A stretch of DNA of 64,000 nt from Calonectria ilicicola (Eukaryota > Ascomycota > Sordariomycetes > Hypocreales > Nectriaceae). Of the stretch, positions 12,169 through 24,406 are shown one piece after another (within the stretch, counting starts at the first letter, position 1; every line of letters begins with the position of its first letter). Below the pieces are notes generated by a model. It made no database searches and was not told where the DNA came from. It worked only from the letters and a program-made list of their open reading frames with translations. The position numbers were made by a program, and so were the translations under genes. The stretch covers positions 4,774,001-4,838,000 of the forward strand of contig CP085826.1 in the NCBI GenBank assembly GCA_020809705.1, in the 5' to 3' direction.

Positions 12169-15100
12169 ATGGCACTCGAGCCCGGGTCCGGCCGGAGGTC
12201 GGTGTCGCCAGAGAGCTCTGGTCGGGATTCGCCCATCCCACGACAATGGAGGAACCAGCTCGGAGGAGGTTCGCACACCCTGAGCGCTCGACACATACAT
12301 CATCGCAGTCGCTAACGCCTGTGTGACAGAGGATGCCCCGACCAAGGACAAAGTATACCGAAAGTATGCTCATGGTGTCGACAGGGCATTGGCCTTGTTC
12401 GAAACCGCCCTGGAGGAGTGGGCAGACTATATTTCGTTCCTAAATAGGCTTCTCAAGGTTCGCATCAGAAAATTAAGCTTGTGTCAATACAGAAATAGCT
12501 GACCGTATGAGACTTAGGCTCTCCAAGTTCGACCCAAATCGATAACCACGATCCCTTCCAAGGCAACCGTCGCGAAGCGCTTATCGCAGTGTCTCAATCC
12601 TTCCTTGCCCTCCGGAGTCCATCAGAAAGCGCTCGAAGTCTACAACTATGTGTTTTCAGTCATTGGGAAGGATGGGTTGTCTAGAGATCTCCCACTCTAT
12701 CTCCCTGGGCTCGCATCTACCCTCTCCTTCGCTTCGTTATCAGTACGAGCACCATATCTTGATCTCCTCGAAGAACATTTCCTCGGCGTAGACCCCCGCT
12801 CCTTACGGCCCGCTATGAAGTCCATAATCCTAGCTCTTCTTCCGGGTTTAGAAGACGAGACAAGCGAAGATTTTGACAGAACGCTCCGTATGGTTGAAAA
12901 CTTCAAGCATACCATTCGAGCCCCGCAAAGCGAAGATCTCACTGAACGACACTCTTCGGGGGATGCTTTCTTCTGGCAGTGTTTCTTCCTCGCATCTATA
13001 ACCAGCCATAGCCGTCGTGCAGGAGCTCTGGCCTACCTTGTAAGATGCTTACCAACTCTAGGAGGACCGCAGGCGCAAGCTGGACCTGGAAAATCGCCAA
13101 AGGACAAAAGTGAAGATGAATTGAAGAACAAACTGGCGTCCATCGTTACATCCCCAGAGCCAGGATTGCTTCTTCGATGTTTTGCGAGTGGTCTCTCCGA
13201 TGAGCAGCTGCTCATTCAACGTGGCTTCTTGGATCTTCTTGTCTCTCACCTACCCCTCGATTCAAGCGTCATCCAGAAGCGTGTGAAGCCTGGCGACCTA
13301 GAATTACTTCTCAAAGCTGCTGTCGGTGTGGTCACAAGGCGAGATATGAGTCTGAATAGACGGCTGTGGGCTTGGTTGCTTGGTCCGGAGCCAACTCAAT
13401 CAGAGGCCGACCAGGGAACAGAGCCACCCTTGAGCCCATCGGATCATCGCCACCAAGCATATCTAGCATCTAGGACGAACTACTTCGAAAAGAATGGTCT
13501 TCGCTCCCTCACCCGAGCTCTCCTTCAGATGATCAAGGGTAACCCCCAAAGTAGCGCAAGTGAGCGAGCACGCCCGTATAGAATCTGTCTATCTCTTATG
13601 GATAGATGGGAGATTGGCGGGCTCATTGTTCCAGAAGTCTTTCTGCCCATTGTAGAGAGCGTGCGCCAATTTCAAACCCATGCATCAACGAAAGCCGAAT
13701 TTGCCGAAGTGTTACGCAGCGCTAGCGTCTTCTTCGACGGTATTGAGAGTGGCCTAATTTATGGTGAACTAGTCAGCCTCTTGGCTCAGGCCATCGGGCC
13801 TGGGGATCTCAATGTTCAAGAACGAGTTGATAAATTGTCTCTAATCGGTTTTATTCTAACCAACTTTAATGTTCGGGAAGAAGAAATGATAACAATTCAC
13901 GCCCCCATATCTGCCTTGGCAGCACTGTCAATGTTAGAGGACTCGATAGATCAACAGTCTGAAAGCAGATTGGATTCCTCCGTTTCAAACCAAGCATTGA
14001 ATATTGCTATCTCGCTCCTGGACCTCGTCCCTGAAAGAGGATTCCCCGAGGATATCTCAGCACCATCCCACACATCGATCCCCAATATTGAAGTGTTGAA
14101 AAAGATCCGAAACTTTTACGTCACTGAGCAGGGAAACATCGATACATCCCCGCCGCCGTTTAATGCAAAAGAAACGGGCGAGCTGCTACAACAAAAGGTG
14201 GTTAAATTCATCTGTCTCCGTCAAGATTCATTAAAACCATTCGCCGATTTAGGGGTTTGTGTCCGCCTACTCGTTTTAGCATTGCACAAGATACCGAGGT
14301 CATATAAGCTGGCTGAACGGCAAATTTTGGAATATCTGCAGGAGAAACTCGAACTGCCTCCCCCATTGAAGTATTCCGACTTTTCCGCCGTTCTTCACTT
14401 GGCCACACAACTATATAGCGTGGAGAGAATTGAAGAAACCGATTTATCGGGCTTGGTCGTTCCTCTCGTTCGACACGCTTGGGCCTACCTGTCGGCCTCT
14501 GAACCAAAATACCATGTCGAAGCGGTTCGGGGTCTGTGGCAGTTGCAATCTGCTCTGTCCCCTGAAAATCGTGACATTGAGGCGGCACTTTCTAGTCTAA
14601 TTATTTCTCGTGATGTTAATCCTGCGGCATCTAGCGGGATCGTCGATGCCGGGCGTACGCTAAGTGTGCTTTGGTCCCATACTCTACAGGACAATGCACA
14701 CGGAAACGAACGCCGTGGCTCAAAGGCGCCCGCCCTCGAGCTCAGAACCCTTCCTCGTCTCTCAGGGGCGGATCACTTTGAAGTCATGCTTACTCAACCC
14801 CTTTTCCTCATTTTGGATGCCTTGCAAGATGACCGGACACAACTGTACATGACAGTTAAATCATGGCTTAATAGCATGCTGGGGATTGACAGGTATGCTT
14901 CATTTCTCACAAGAGAACCCAGAAATCTAATATATTTACCAGGCTGTTTTTGATTTTTGTGGCCAAGCTCAACGAGATTCCATTTTTAAACAGTCCAATT
15001 GAGGCCAGAGAAAAAGCTGACCAAACCCCAGTGGTTTTCTCCGAGGACACGGATTTGGAGCTTTGCCTATACTACCTCCACATCCTTTCGAATGTCCTTG

Positions 15101-18044
15101 CCTGCTCTGGAGACATTTCTTGGGCTGTGCTATCAACTAAACCTGTATCTCTCAGAGGGCGGCAAATCCACATCGGCAGTAAGCTTACTTTCGTATTCGG
15201 CATGATGTTGATACTAATTGGAATGTAGCTGGTGGTGATGAAAATGAGATGCCGCTACAAGAATTCTTCGTTCGCGTTTGCTTGAAGTGCATCACGGGCA
15301 CCGCAGCCCCCGATGTCGACCAGGAGCTGGAGTCCCGAATTAACAAGCTCTACCGATACGCATTAACAGTCCTCCATAAATTCCTGCTCAGTCCTTATGC
15401 TGCCCCGCTATCTTCTCCCCAACTGGAAAACACTTTGATCGACATGCTTTTCAAAGCACTCAAAGGCCCTGATCCTTACGTGCAGGTTCTTTTGCTTGAT
15501 GTTGTTTATGATACTCTCAAGCTTCGAGATATACCTGCCGGGCCTCCACTCTCACCTATATCCGAAAAGAGACGGGCAAGCTTTGATCCTGCCCGAGGAA
15601 GACGCCCGTCAATCGCACCACTTGAAACTCAGCCAGTCATGCCAACGCCGCCTCCCCAGCTTCTCAAGTGCCTTCAAGAAGGTCTGAGTTCCTATAGCAG
15701 TCGACCTGTTTTGGATAGCTGGGTCGCATTTGTCGCCGAATGCTTGCCGTTTTATACTGAGTCTATTTTCCAAGTCTTGATTCCACTTGTTGAAACTCTT
15801 TGCAAGGAGATTGGATCTACTTTTTCGAGCTTACGAGAGACATTTCAATCTGCTTCGCTTTCAACAGGCGGTGAAAAGTCGACCCCAGAATCTACACTTA
15901 TTTATCTATTGAATGGGCTCGAGCAAGTGTTGGCGAGAGCACATGAACAATTGCTCAGGGAGGAGGCTCGGACACAGGTTGCAAAGAGTCCCGACCAACC
16001 ACAATCACTTTTCGGAAGCATGGTCTCGGGCGTGTTCCAGTCGGACGCCCCCCAGGCCCGTAGCGCTACAGCCAATGACCGACTGACGGTTCATTTGGCC
16101 CTCCAGGATGCTGTTCGCATTTGCTACAAGATATGGACTTGGGGTCTAGGCGAGGACTCGAGCAGGCAGAACCAAAGCTCATCAGCATCATTCAACTATA
16201 CATCTCTTCGGATGAGAAATCGTGCGCGACGATTACTTGAGCACTTGTTTACCGCTGAGAATTTGGAGTGCCTTGAAACGGTCATTGACATGTGGAAAAA
16301 TTCAACAGCAGACTCGGATGCTTCCGAAGTATTCAATCTACTCTCTGCACTGGAAGCATCCCGCCCACGACACAGCATTCCAGCTTTGTTCAATGCTATT
16401 TACAGCCGAAGCAACCCGACGGCGATTGAACCCGCACGCAAATCAACAATGACAATTTCCCTGTCTGACATTGACCTTGTTGTATTCCTTGTTGAATATG
16501 CCCGATCTCTCGATGACGATGCTATGGATGAGATTTGGCAGGATTGTATGATTTTCCTCAAGGACTTACTGGCGAACCCGTTTCCACACCGGCAGACTTT
16601 GCCGAATCTACTGGAGTTTGCAGCAATTCTCGGCGAAAAAGTTGACAACACTAACTTTGGAGAGCAAAAGAGAATGCGTAGAGAACTTGGCGTAGGTGTT
16701 CCTTATCTGAGTAGTTGATACGTTGTACTGACTTTCGCGCAGGACCTTTTCCTCAGACTCCTTGCAGCTCTCTTCACCACAAGACCGATGGCCTTTGCTG
16801 AGCCAGCACTCTCGGTGGGTAGCACACTTGATCTGGTTCGTCGAGGCACCATGAATGGAGCGGGCGATGGCTCTGAGGATGTGGTTTCCATCCTCGCCTC
16901 AGTTGTCCCTAACCTCTCCAAAATTCTTCTGGAGCCTGATCGAGTGCTCTCAGCTGCTGGGACTATCTCTACCAATGTTATCGGGCCAAGCTTGCGTGCC
17001 AAGGGCTTCCCAGAAACATTTTCCAAGAGTACAATGCGCCTACTTCACGAGCTCTCTCGGCTGCAGAATAACCAAAAGTCCTGGAAGAGGGATGTTGGTG
17101 ATGCCTTTAACGACACAAAGTTCTTTGGCATGAACATGGAGCTGGTCAAGGTTGACTGGCTTCCACTGCTAAGACAATGGACCCTGACTGATAAGGAGAG
17201 AATGCCAGAGATTGTATCCAGAATCAACGCACCCACTACGGCTGGCATTGTATTTGGTGTCGGTGCTACCTCAGCTCGACTTGAGGCCGATCGCAAGACG
17301 CAACTGAACCTTCGCAGAATCGCAACGCTCATTCTCGCTGCTGCGGAGGACGCTTTTGTTACCGACTTGCCCACCATTTTTGATAAGCTTGTTGAACTCC
17401 TTGCGGCATCAGCGACATCGTCTCCCTCATCGGCCACTCGAGCAGATATTTATATGGTTGTTCGCGCTCTTGCCCTCAAAACCAGTGCTATCCACCTCGG
17501 CATGCTTTGGCCGGTCGTCAACGCCGAGATCCACGCCGCCATCTCCTCGATCGTGGCACCTGAACATAGCACTGCCTATGAAACATACACAAACGGCTCC
17601 ATCCTCCAAGCCTGCAAGCTCCTCGATCTTCTTATTTGTGTGGCGCCAGACGACTTCCAGCTTCACGAGTGGCTATTTATCACTGATACCATCGACGCTG
17701 TGTACCGATCTGACACCTACCAACCCGTTGCTCTCGTTGACGAGATTTCCGAGGAGCTTGGTGCTGCGGCGTCCAACCCAGGGCTGCAGACCGATCCTGT
17801 TTCCCAACTCGTTTCAAGTAGTTCGTCCCGACGTCCTTTGCTCGGACTTGGCGGTATCAGTGATGATGTTAGCACAGAGAGAAAAGACGAACTGGTGGCC
17901 AAAGTTCTTCGTCCCTTCTTTGGTCAGCTCAGCATCTTCGCCTTCGAATCTACATACGCTATGGGGCGGTTAGATAGTGACGCGTGCATTTCGGCATTGT
18001 TGAAGGACATTTTTGATGAGCGAAGCATAGTTAAGGCGCTGTAA
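12169..18044 (+). CDS. DOP1: Dopey family protein Dop1 (DopA), six exons
   Basis: Predicted 1867 residues. Dop1 is a large cytosolic protein that binds Mon2 and helps the flippase Neo1 in Golgi-endosome traffic; in Aspergillus the orthologue DopA affects development. Exons: 12169-12268, 12330-12457, 12518-14892, 14943-15178, 15229-16691, 16743-18044; introns are 50-61 bp and all frames close. The N-terminal Dopey signature is clear: YRKYAHGVDRALALFETALE then EWADYISFLNRLLK at residues about 43-76. The first intron has a weak donor (GTTCGC) but a good CTAAC branch point and CAG acceptor. Long helical repeats fill the middle, and a Leu-rich helical region ends the protein. Length matches filamentous-fungal Dopey proteins. 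Confidence 0.93.
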
Positions 18045-18691
18045 ATAAAAACCGGGATATATATTTTCTTACGGCAATGAGCATGAAGGCACCCAAATAA
18101 ATATTAGTTATGTTATAGCGAGCGAATCCCGTATTCTATAAGCCGATCATCTCGATAAGGATTGGCGACGCTCTGGCTTGAAGCTACACGGGAACATGAT
18201 ATGATAGTCTTGATACCAAATAAAAAAAGTAAGAGTATTGCTGCTTGAACGCAAAACGGTGTTAAACCAAGATTTCCCCCCGTCATTGATTTATTTTATT
18301 TATCTGTATAACAAAAGATATCTACAGGAAGCAATACTCAAAAAAAAGGCACACAAATCTGAAGGTGTACAATACAACCCAATCTTTCAGGGATTGTACT
18401 GTATATGCTTGTAGCTGGCAGTTCAAGCTTCAATTCAATGCCTTTCTCGTCTTTTTCTTCCGAGAAATCTTAGTTAATAGTGCATTTTTTGTCACCCGTT
18501 TTTGGAAAAAGACAGTTGGCATCAAGCGTACTTGATTGCTATGAAGTTATTCTCATTCAGGTCCTTGGTATCCTCGATGCTGTTAGATTTAATACAATCC
18601 CACTACTCCGCTTCATAGTTCACCACAAATAACGCCTTTTGTGTTCTGTCCAATTACCCACCCGCCATTCCATTCATAAACCCGATCCCAG
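18045..18691. other. Convergent 3' intergenic region
   Basis: 647 AT-rich bases between the DOP1 and bZIP stop codons, fitting two 3' untranslated regions. No gene seen. Confidence 0.6.
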
Positions 18692-20440
18692 TTACGCGAC
18701 CTGTTCGATACTTGCCTGTGGTATCATCTCATCCAAGCTCGGCCCCAGTACCCTCCCCACCACGCTCTCAAACGCTGCCCTTTCCATAACAGCACCAAAC
18801 TCAAGACACTTGACGACCCCATTGAGCTCGCAGCTGAGCCAAGAAAGTAGCCCTGGGTTCAGCAACGTCTCCTTCGGGTACTTGTCAGCGAGTTCAAACC
18901 ACGCTTGCACAGGCGTCAATTCTTTATCTCCTGGATTTAATGACGATGCCAAGCCATGCAAAGAGGAAAGCGATATACGTGGTGAAGACCACTCATATGT
19001 GACAGGAGGGTAGTATGGGTCTAACCCTAGAGCGCGGCGAGTATGGCATTTGGTGGACTGGTTTACTTGTGAACGACCCCCGTAGACATCCTCAGGCGCG
19101 CTGGCCATGCAGAAAGTAGAGGCCATGAGAGTGTGACCTTTGAACTCATCAGAATGATGATGGTGTCCGGGATAATCGCCTAGCCAAAAATGGTCCCAGC
19201 AGATATGCTCCATTCTGGGGTATCAAAATTAGCATATTGAGACAACTATTAGAGTTATGGGGGCACCCACGTTAATATAAAGTTGATGGCCATCTGTTCT
19301 TGGGTTTGCGAGAGCTCTGCGTTCGCTAAGCTTATGCTCACGCTCGTTGCAGGGCTCGTTGGCGGACTTGTTCGTGGGCTCGGAGGGCTTGCTGAAGAGC
19401 TCACATTGGAGACGGCTGCAGTTGATTCGCTATATTCGGAGCGAACGCTAAATACTGGTGTGTGAAGTTGTTCGTCCTTCTTAAGAGTGACAACTACATC
19501 ATCAATATTGATGTCGGCAAACAATTCGGGAGCCTGATCTGCCTGCTGAGGTGAAGCATCCAATTGACTGGGCGCATCTGACATTACTACGTCCACGGAC
19601 GGCTGATCTGGCTTGAGAAGGCGATCTATTCGTGCTTCAATACCCATGGGTTGCGACGGGTTGTTTGTTGGCAATTTCACGGAAATGGTGACACCGACAC
19701 GCTGCAGCTGTGCCCTCATGGCAGCATTCTGCTTCTTCAACTGGGCCGACTCGCCCTCGGTGAGAGCAATAAGCTCACGGAAGTGGGTGACATCGAGTTC
19801 CAGCTGTTTGACATACTCTGCCTTGCGTTGGCGATGCTGGATCTGAGCGCGCCGGACTTGAGCTCGCCGGACCTTTGCCTTTTCGGTTTGTGAGATTGCC
19901 GTGATTGACGGACCGTCATTGCATTCTTCGGGAGCTAGGCTGAGACTCAGTATCTGTCCATGTCTCAAAGGAATGGTTATGATTGCCCAAGGGTCAGGGG
20001 GGGAGACTGGGGGCGTGGAGATGAGTGATGGGCTGATCAAGCCTTCAGTCGCAGCAAGAGACGCAAATCTGAAGATGAGGCGCCGGTTAGTTGACGAGGG
20101 GAAGGAATCGATCCATCCACGTCGTCATCATTGTCGCCGTCCCCCTCGCCGTCGCCGTCTCTGTGATTGAAAGGCCTCTTTCTTCTCCTCCTGGTCATGG
20201 CTCGACCCACCCCCCAACGGGCAGTGAATTTTCGGGAAAAGTCAGGTGAGGTGGAGAGGACAAGGACTTACACTCGCCACTGGCACTGCCGGCCGGTGGG
20301 ATCTGCTTCCCCTGCTGCACAAACTCGACGCGGTTCCCCTGCAACTTCTGCTTTGTCTTCTTCCAGAACGTGGTAAAAGATGGCCTCGTCCCTTCCGACT
20401 CCTCCGTCGCCATGGTTGCTGAGTTGTTGGATGATGTCAT
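18692..20440 (-). CDS. bZIP transcription factor, three exons proposed
   Basis: Predicted 495 residues. The basic region is near residues 118-140 (KAKVRRAQVRRAQIQHRQRK), followed by a coiled coil to about 181; this is the fungal AP-1-like type with the RRAQ..HRQRK core. The C-terminal part (MEHICWDHFWLGD onward) is the conserved tail often seen in filamentous-fungal bZIP proteins of this sort. The intron at 19215-19270 joins FIL and the MEHICW segment in frame. The first intron is less certain: donor at 20273 (GTGTAA) closes the frame with acceptor at 20069, while a stronger GTAAGT two bases further in does not. Exon 1 (20440-20274) therefore may be joined differently. Function is sequence-specific transcription control; targets unknown. 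Confidence 0.8.
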
Positions 20441-21080
20441 TTGCGCCTTTCCGTGCGCCTCACTTCATGGCGAGACAGAGCGGGCTGTGTGTGTGAGTGA
20501 CTTGAGGTGGGCTGAGTGATGAGAAAAAAAAAAGAGAGACGGCCTATCGCCGAATTCCTCCGAGGCGAGAGGCTGGGGCTGTAGGTCGTGATTGCGGTCG
20601 CGGGACTGCGAGATACAGGCGCAAGAAATGAGATTTTGGGTTCACAGCCAAGAGTCAATGGCGGGGCGTGAGATGGCCTTTGGCTAATACGTAGTCTTGA
20701 GATGTTGAAGGAGGCTTTGAAGCGTGCCGGAGGGACCCTCAAACCGGGTTATCTTCTCCGCCGGGGACTAACGCTAAAGGGCGGGGACCACCCACCACCC
20801 TTCATACAGTGCTTGGCCCGTCGCACCAATTTCCGACAGCCTGACTGGTGGGCCGCCCAGTTGGTACGCCATCATCGTGCTCGATAGACACTGTACGTAC
20901 TGGCACTTGTTTAATAAATTCACTTTGCATTATTTTCCGACATCCTAAACGCCTCTCTGTAACTCTGCCAAGGGTTTCATGCAGTATCCAGAAAAAAGTT
21001 CCCCATGGTAAAAAGAAAAAAAAATCCCCCAACGCCTCGCTTATCTAAAGCAAAATAACACACATCCATCATTCCTCAAG
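20441..21080. other. Upstream region of the bZIP gene
   Basis: 640 bases between the bZIP start and the RRN3 stop, both genes on the minus strand. It should hold the bZIP promoter and the RRN3 3' end. No gene seen. Confidence 0.5.
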
Positions 21081-23141
21081 TCATTCGTAGTCCTCGCCAT
21101 CGCTGTCTGTAGCTGTCCCTTCTTCGATATCATCGTCATCCAAGTCGTCCAAATCATCGCTGTCATCCTCATCCCCATCCTCAGCGTTTAGGCCTTGGAT
21201 TGCCTTCCAATTCACATAATCGTTTTCCACCCATCGTTTGCTGACTGGTAATTGATAAGGGTCGAATGGGAAATATGGGTCAAGCTGGTGGAAGCTCTCG
21301 TCTTGGGCCTCATAGCCAGCATCTCTAAGAGCACCACCTGTCGAGTAGGTTGATGACAAGAATTGCGACAAGCGAATCCTCTTGTTGCCTTCAACCAATG
21401 GATAGACGTACATGAAGTTGAGACGATGCGCAATCCTCGAAAACTCTTCCACAATGACAGGGGCGCACACCTTGAGAGGGTTGAGCTTGCCGAAAATCTG
21501 AACTGTCAAATCCTTTCTTGACGTTCCTACCCACTCCACCTCCTGGCCGATGTAGGACGAGGGGTCATCAGGATCAACATCCTCCGGTGTGCCCACAATC
21601 AAATCTTGCCAGCGGAAGCAGAAGATGTAGAGCGTCGCTTGGACGAGACTGTAGTATGGATGAAATCGCTTCAGATCCGGTCCTCGGCACAGTGGCTCGT
21701 ACTTTTTGCGATATTGTTCTAGGTGATGGATGAGGAGCACAAAAATGCTTCGAACCAGGTCGCCTGGGAGGTGGGCGCCTCGAGCAACAAAACTGGCCAG
21801 GTATGCAGCAGCAGCCTGCTTCAGGACATTGGGCGTGTTGCTTTGGAAAGCCGTGGCAATTAATTGTCCGCAAAAGGCATCTGTCAATCGCTCGTGCATT
21901 TGGGCAAAGTGAAAGATGAGGAATTGTGTATGCCGCGATTTATAGGTGGGCAAGACCATGTGATCAAACTCGCGAAGAAGGATTGTGAACGCATCAAAGG
22001 CTGTGTCAGAGCCAGGGTTCGTAAAGTATGGGGTATAAACTCTAAAGAGAGTGTCCAGCGCAGCATCCATCTTCTCAACGCTTCCCTTGACAGACTTTAT
22101 TCTTGCGGCATCTTCGTCGAAGTCTGGGTCGTCACTCTCGACCGATTCTGTATCGCTATCGTCATCTGCGTCGTCCTCCCACTCCAGCACGTTCGAGTGA
22201 TCTCTCAGAGCGAACATGACGGCAGCAGTCACTTCATCGTCGAGGTCTTCCAAATCGACCTGCATCTGAGAGTCGATCTTTACCACTCGGTTGAGGATGA
22301 GATCTAAGACCTCGTCACGTAGGATAGGGACATAATCCTTGATCCGCAGCAGATTGTGGATATATGCCATGTGAACTCGCATCGACTCGTCGGGGAACGG
22401 AAACTTGGCACCAATAAGGTTCTCCAGAACAGGAATGGCAGCAGGGAACATTTGGAGGAGATATTGCAGAGTAGAGTGAAGCCTATCTCGCATCATCTCG
22501 CGGCTAACCTCTGGAAAATCGGGCACACACCACACTGATGGACGGGTATCGGAGAATTTTTCCACCATCATGGATAGAACGGTAGAAAGGTAGGAGCCCT
22601 GGGCGCTGACCAGAGCAGCTAGGAAGTGAGTGAAGACCTTGACAAAAGCATCATCCCGCCCTAGCCAGGAGCACTTCAAAATGGTTTTGACTAATCCATT
22701 GCACGCCTTGTCCTTGAGAATAGGGATGCATCCAGTGAGGGCCATGACGTAAACCTGGAGTTCGTGTGGTTTTAAGGTGTCCTCTTCTTCACCAACGACA
22801 GGAGGTAGATATCGCTGCTTATCGCTGGCAAACAACTCCTTTAGAGTATCGTACTGGCCATCATTGCCCCGCAGGTGCTCCTCAAGGGCAGTTCTGACTT
22901 CTAATTTTACTTCGTCCATCGTTCTCCTTCCGACTTCGTAAGTCACGTTTCGGATGTCGTCAAAGAAGACTTTGCGTCGCTTCGTGGGACTCTCGGGGGC
23001 GTCGAGCGGGTCGCTGAGCCCAGCATAATCAGCCTTCCTACGGCCCAGAACTGATGCGGGCTTCAGGATCGACCGTACGGGCGTCGAGCTCCTTGGTACG
23101 GGACCAGAAAAGGCCCTGGACGTCGGGGTGAAGGGTCTCAT
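21081..23141 (-). CDS. RRN3: RNA polymerase I transcription initiation factor Rrn3
   Basis: 686 residues, one exon, ATG start. Rrn3 (TIF-IA) bridges RNA polymerase I to the core promoter factors at rDNA and is controlled by growth signals through phosphorylation. The HEAT-repeat body is recognisable, for example KPHELQVYVMALTGCIPIL, KCSWLGRDDAFVKVFTHF and HPYYSLVQATLYIFCFRW. An acidic insert lies near residues 320-345 and the C-terminus is a strongly acidic tail. Rrn3 proteins carry an acidic, serine-rich loop of this kind. Length is near the fungal norm. The N-terminal 60 residues are basic and Pro/Ser-rich. Confidence 0.95.
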   Translation of the reverse strand: MRPFTPTSRAFSGPVPRSSTPVRSILKPASVLGRRKADYAGLSDPLDAPESPTKRRKVFFDDIRNVTYEVGRRTMDEVKLEVRTALEEHLRGNDGQYDTLKELFASDKQRYLPPVVGEEEDTLKPHELQVYVMALTGCIPILKDKACNGLVKTILKCSWLGRDDAFVKVFTHFLAALVSAQGSYLSTVLSMMVEKFSDTRPSVWCVPDFPEVSREMMRDRLHSTLQYLLQMFPAAIPVLENLIGAKFPFPDESMRVHMAYIHNLLRIKDYVPILRDEVLDLILNRVVKIDSQMQVDLEDLDDEVTAAVMFALRDHSNVLEWEDDADDDSDTESVESDDPDFDEDAARIKSVKGSVEKMDAALDTLFRVYTPYFTNPGSDTAFDAFTILLREFDHMVLPTYKSRHTQFLIFHFAQMHERLTDAFCGQLIATAFQSNTPNVLKQAAAAYLASFVARGAHLPGDLVRSIFVLLIHHLEQYRKKYEPLCRGPDLKRFHPYYSLVQATLYIFCFRWQDLIVGTPEDVDPDDPSSYIGQEVEWVGTSRKDLTVQIFGKLNPLKVCAPVIVEEFSRIAHRLNFMYVYPLVEGNKRIRLSQFLSSTYSTGGALRDAGYEAQDESFHQLDPYFPFDPYQLPVSKRWVENDYVNWKAIQGLNAEDGDEDDSDDLDDLDDDDIEEGTATDSDGEDYE

Positions 23142-24406
23142 CGATGTGGCCCGCTGCGAGGGCGGTCGTGCGATGTCGACGCTGGTGTTGGTGGCGGTTT
23201 CTCAGGCAACAGTGAGAGGGCCTTCGTCCTCTCTCCGTCGGCGGGGAAGTGCTTAGGGTACGACTATGTAATCAAGGATACTCTGCAACAGGCACTTTGA
23301 TGGGCAGTGGTTCATAGTAAAGTCTGCCGCGGGTAGGATGTTGAATGAGGGGTGATGCGTGGTGATACAGGGTGAAACTGAGGAATCCCTTGAGCACAGA
23401 GCCTGGGGGTGGCAGAGTGAAGGGAAATTCTTCGGCGCTGGTGGGCGGGCAACTTTTTTTTCTGCCAAAGTAGTGCAGGTGGAAATTTTGACGCCAGAGT
23501 GGGGTCACACACGTGCCTTTGGACTGTTTTTGCTGGCTGCTTTCGGCAGGCCCGTGCACCAATACCTTGCCGTCCTTGCTTGAGCAACCATTGCGTCACA
23601 GGCTGGGTCTAGCGACCAGGCTTTTTTTTTTGGTACAGGTGTAGGCAGATAGACGAACGACGGTAGCTGTCAAAAGACAGGAGGCGAATCTGTGGCGCAG
23701 ATGCTTGAGTACATGTAAGAATGTCGCACATAATTTAGGCCCTCGTTTCACAGACAAGATCAAATTCTTTGCCCCTGAACAGGATTTAGTACAGTAGCAA
23801 AGCACAACAAGGGCGCCCACGAAATCAAAAAAGTCTTGGGCTCTGGTTCCCATCAATAATAATCATGATAATGATAAAATGATAATAATAATAAAGCCCT
23901 TAACAATGTGTGGTATTTCATAAAACAACGCAATCAATCAAATTAGAACACTATAAAGCATCCGTTCCGTTTTGGGAGCTCAATGCATGTCCGTATTCCT
24001 GCACCTACGAGTCCCAGTTGACTGTCGAATTGGCATTCGTCGCATCCCAGGACCGCTCCTGGGTGACATAAATCGAAGACAAGATCCAGGACTCTATCCA
24101 TCCAGATAGTAAAAGGCACCCCAGTTTCGCGCGTCTTTTTTTTGTGGTTAACCGTTTCGCCTCTGTCCCATTCCCATCAATATACACCCGTAATCCCACT
24201 CACAATCCGCTCTAATTGAATCCTTCGAGTTTGCTGTGCGGTACTCATACATACTCAATGAGAAGCCCATTCCTCAACAAGGCATGCCGCGCTTGCACGG
24301 AGCTGCGCGGGTGAGCCTACGTGCGGTCTCAAGTGGTCTGTCCTTATTCCTCCACAGCTTCCGACTGGACCGGCTGGGCGATACCCGCATGGTTAGGGTC
24401 TGACAT
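23142..24406. other. Intergenic region between HAP3 and RRN3
   Basis: 1265 bases between the HAP3 stop and the RRN3 start on the same strand. It contains the HAP3 3' end and the RRN3 promoter. Positions about 23855-23900 are an AT-rich ATAATGATA-type low-complexity stretch. No gene seen. Confidence 0.5.
23855..23898. repeat. AT-rich low-complexity tract (ATAATGATA type)
   Basis: Repeated AATAAT and GATAAT words. It is probably in the 3' untranslated or intergenic part downstream of HAP3. Confidence 0.6.
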
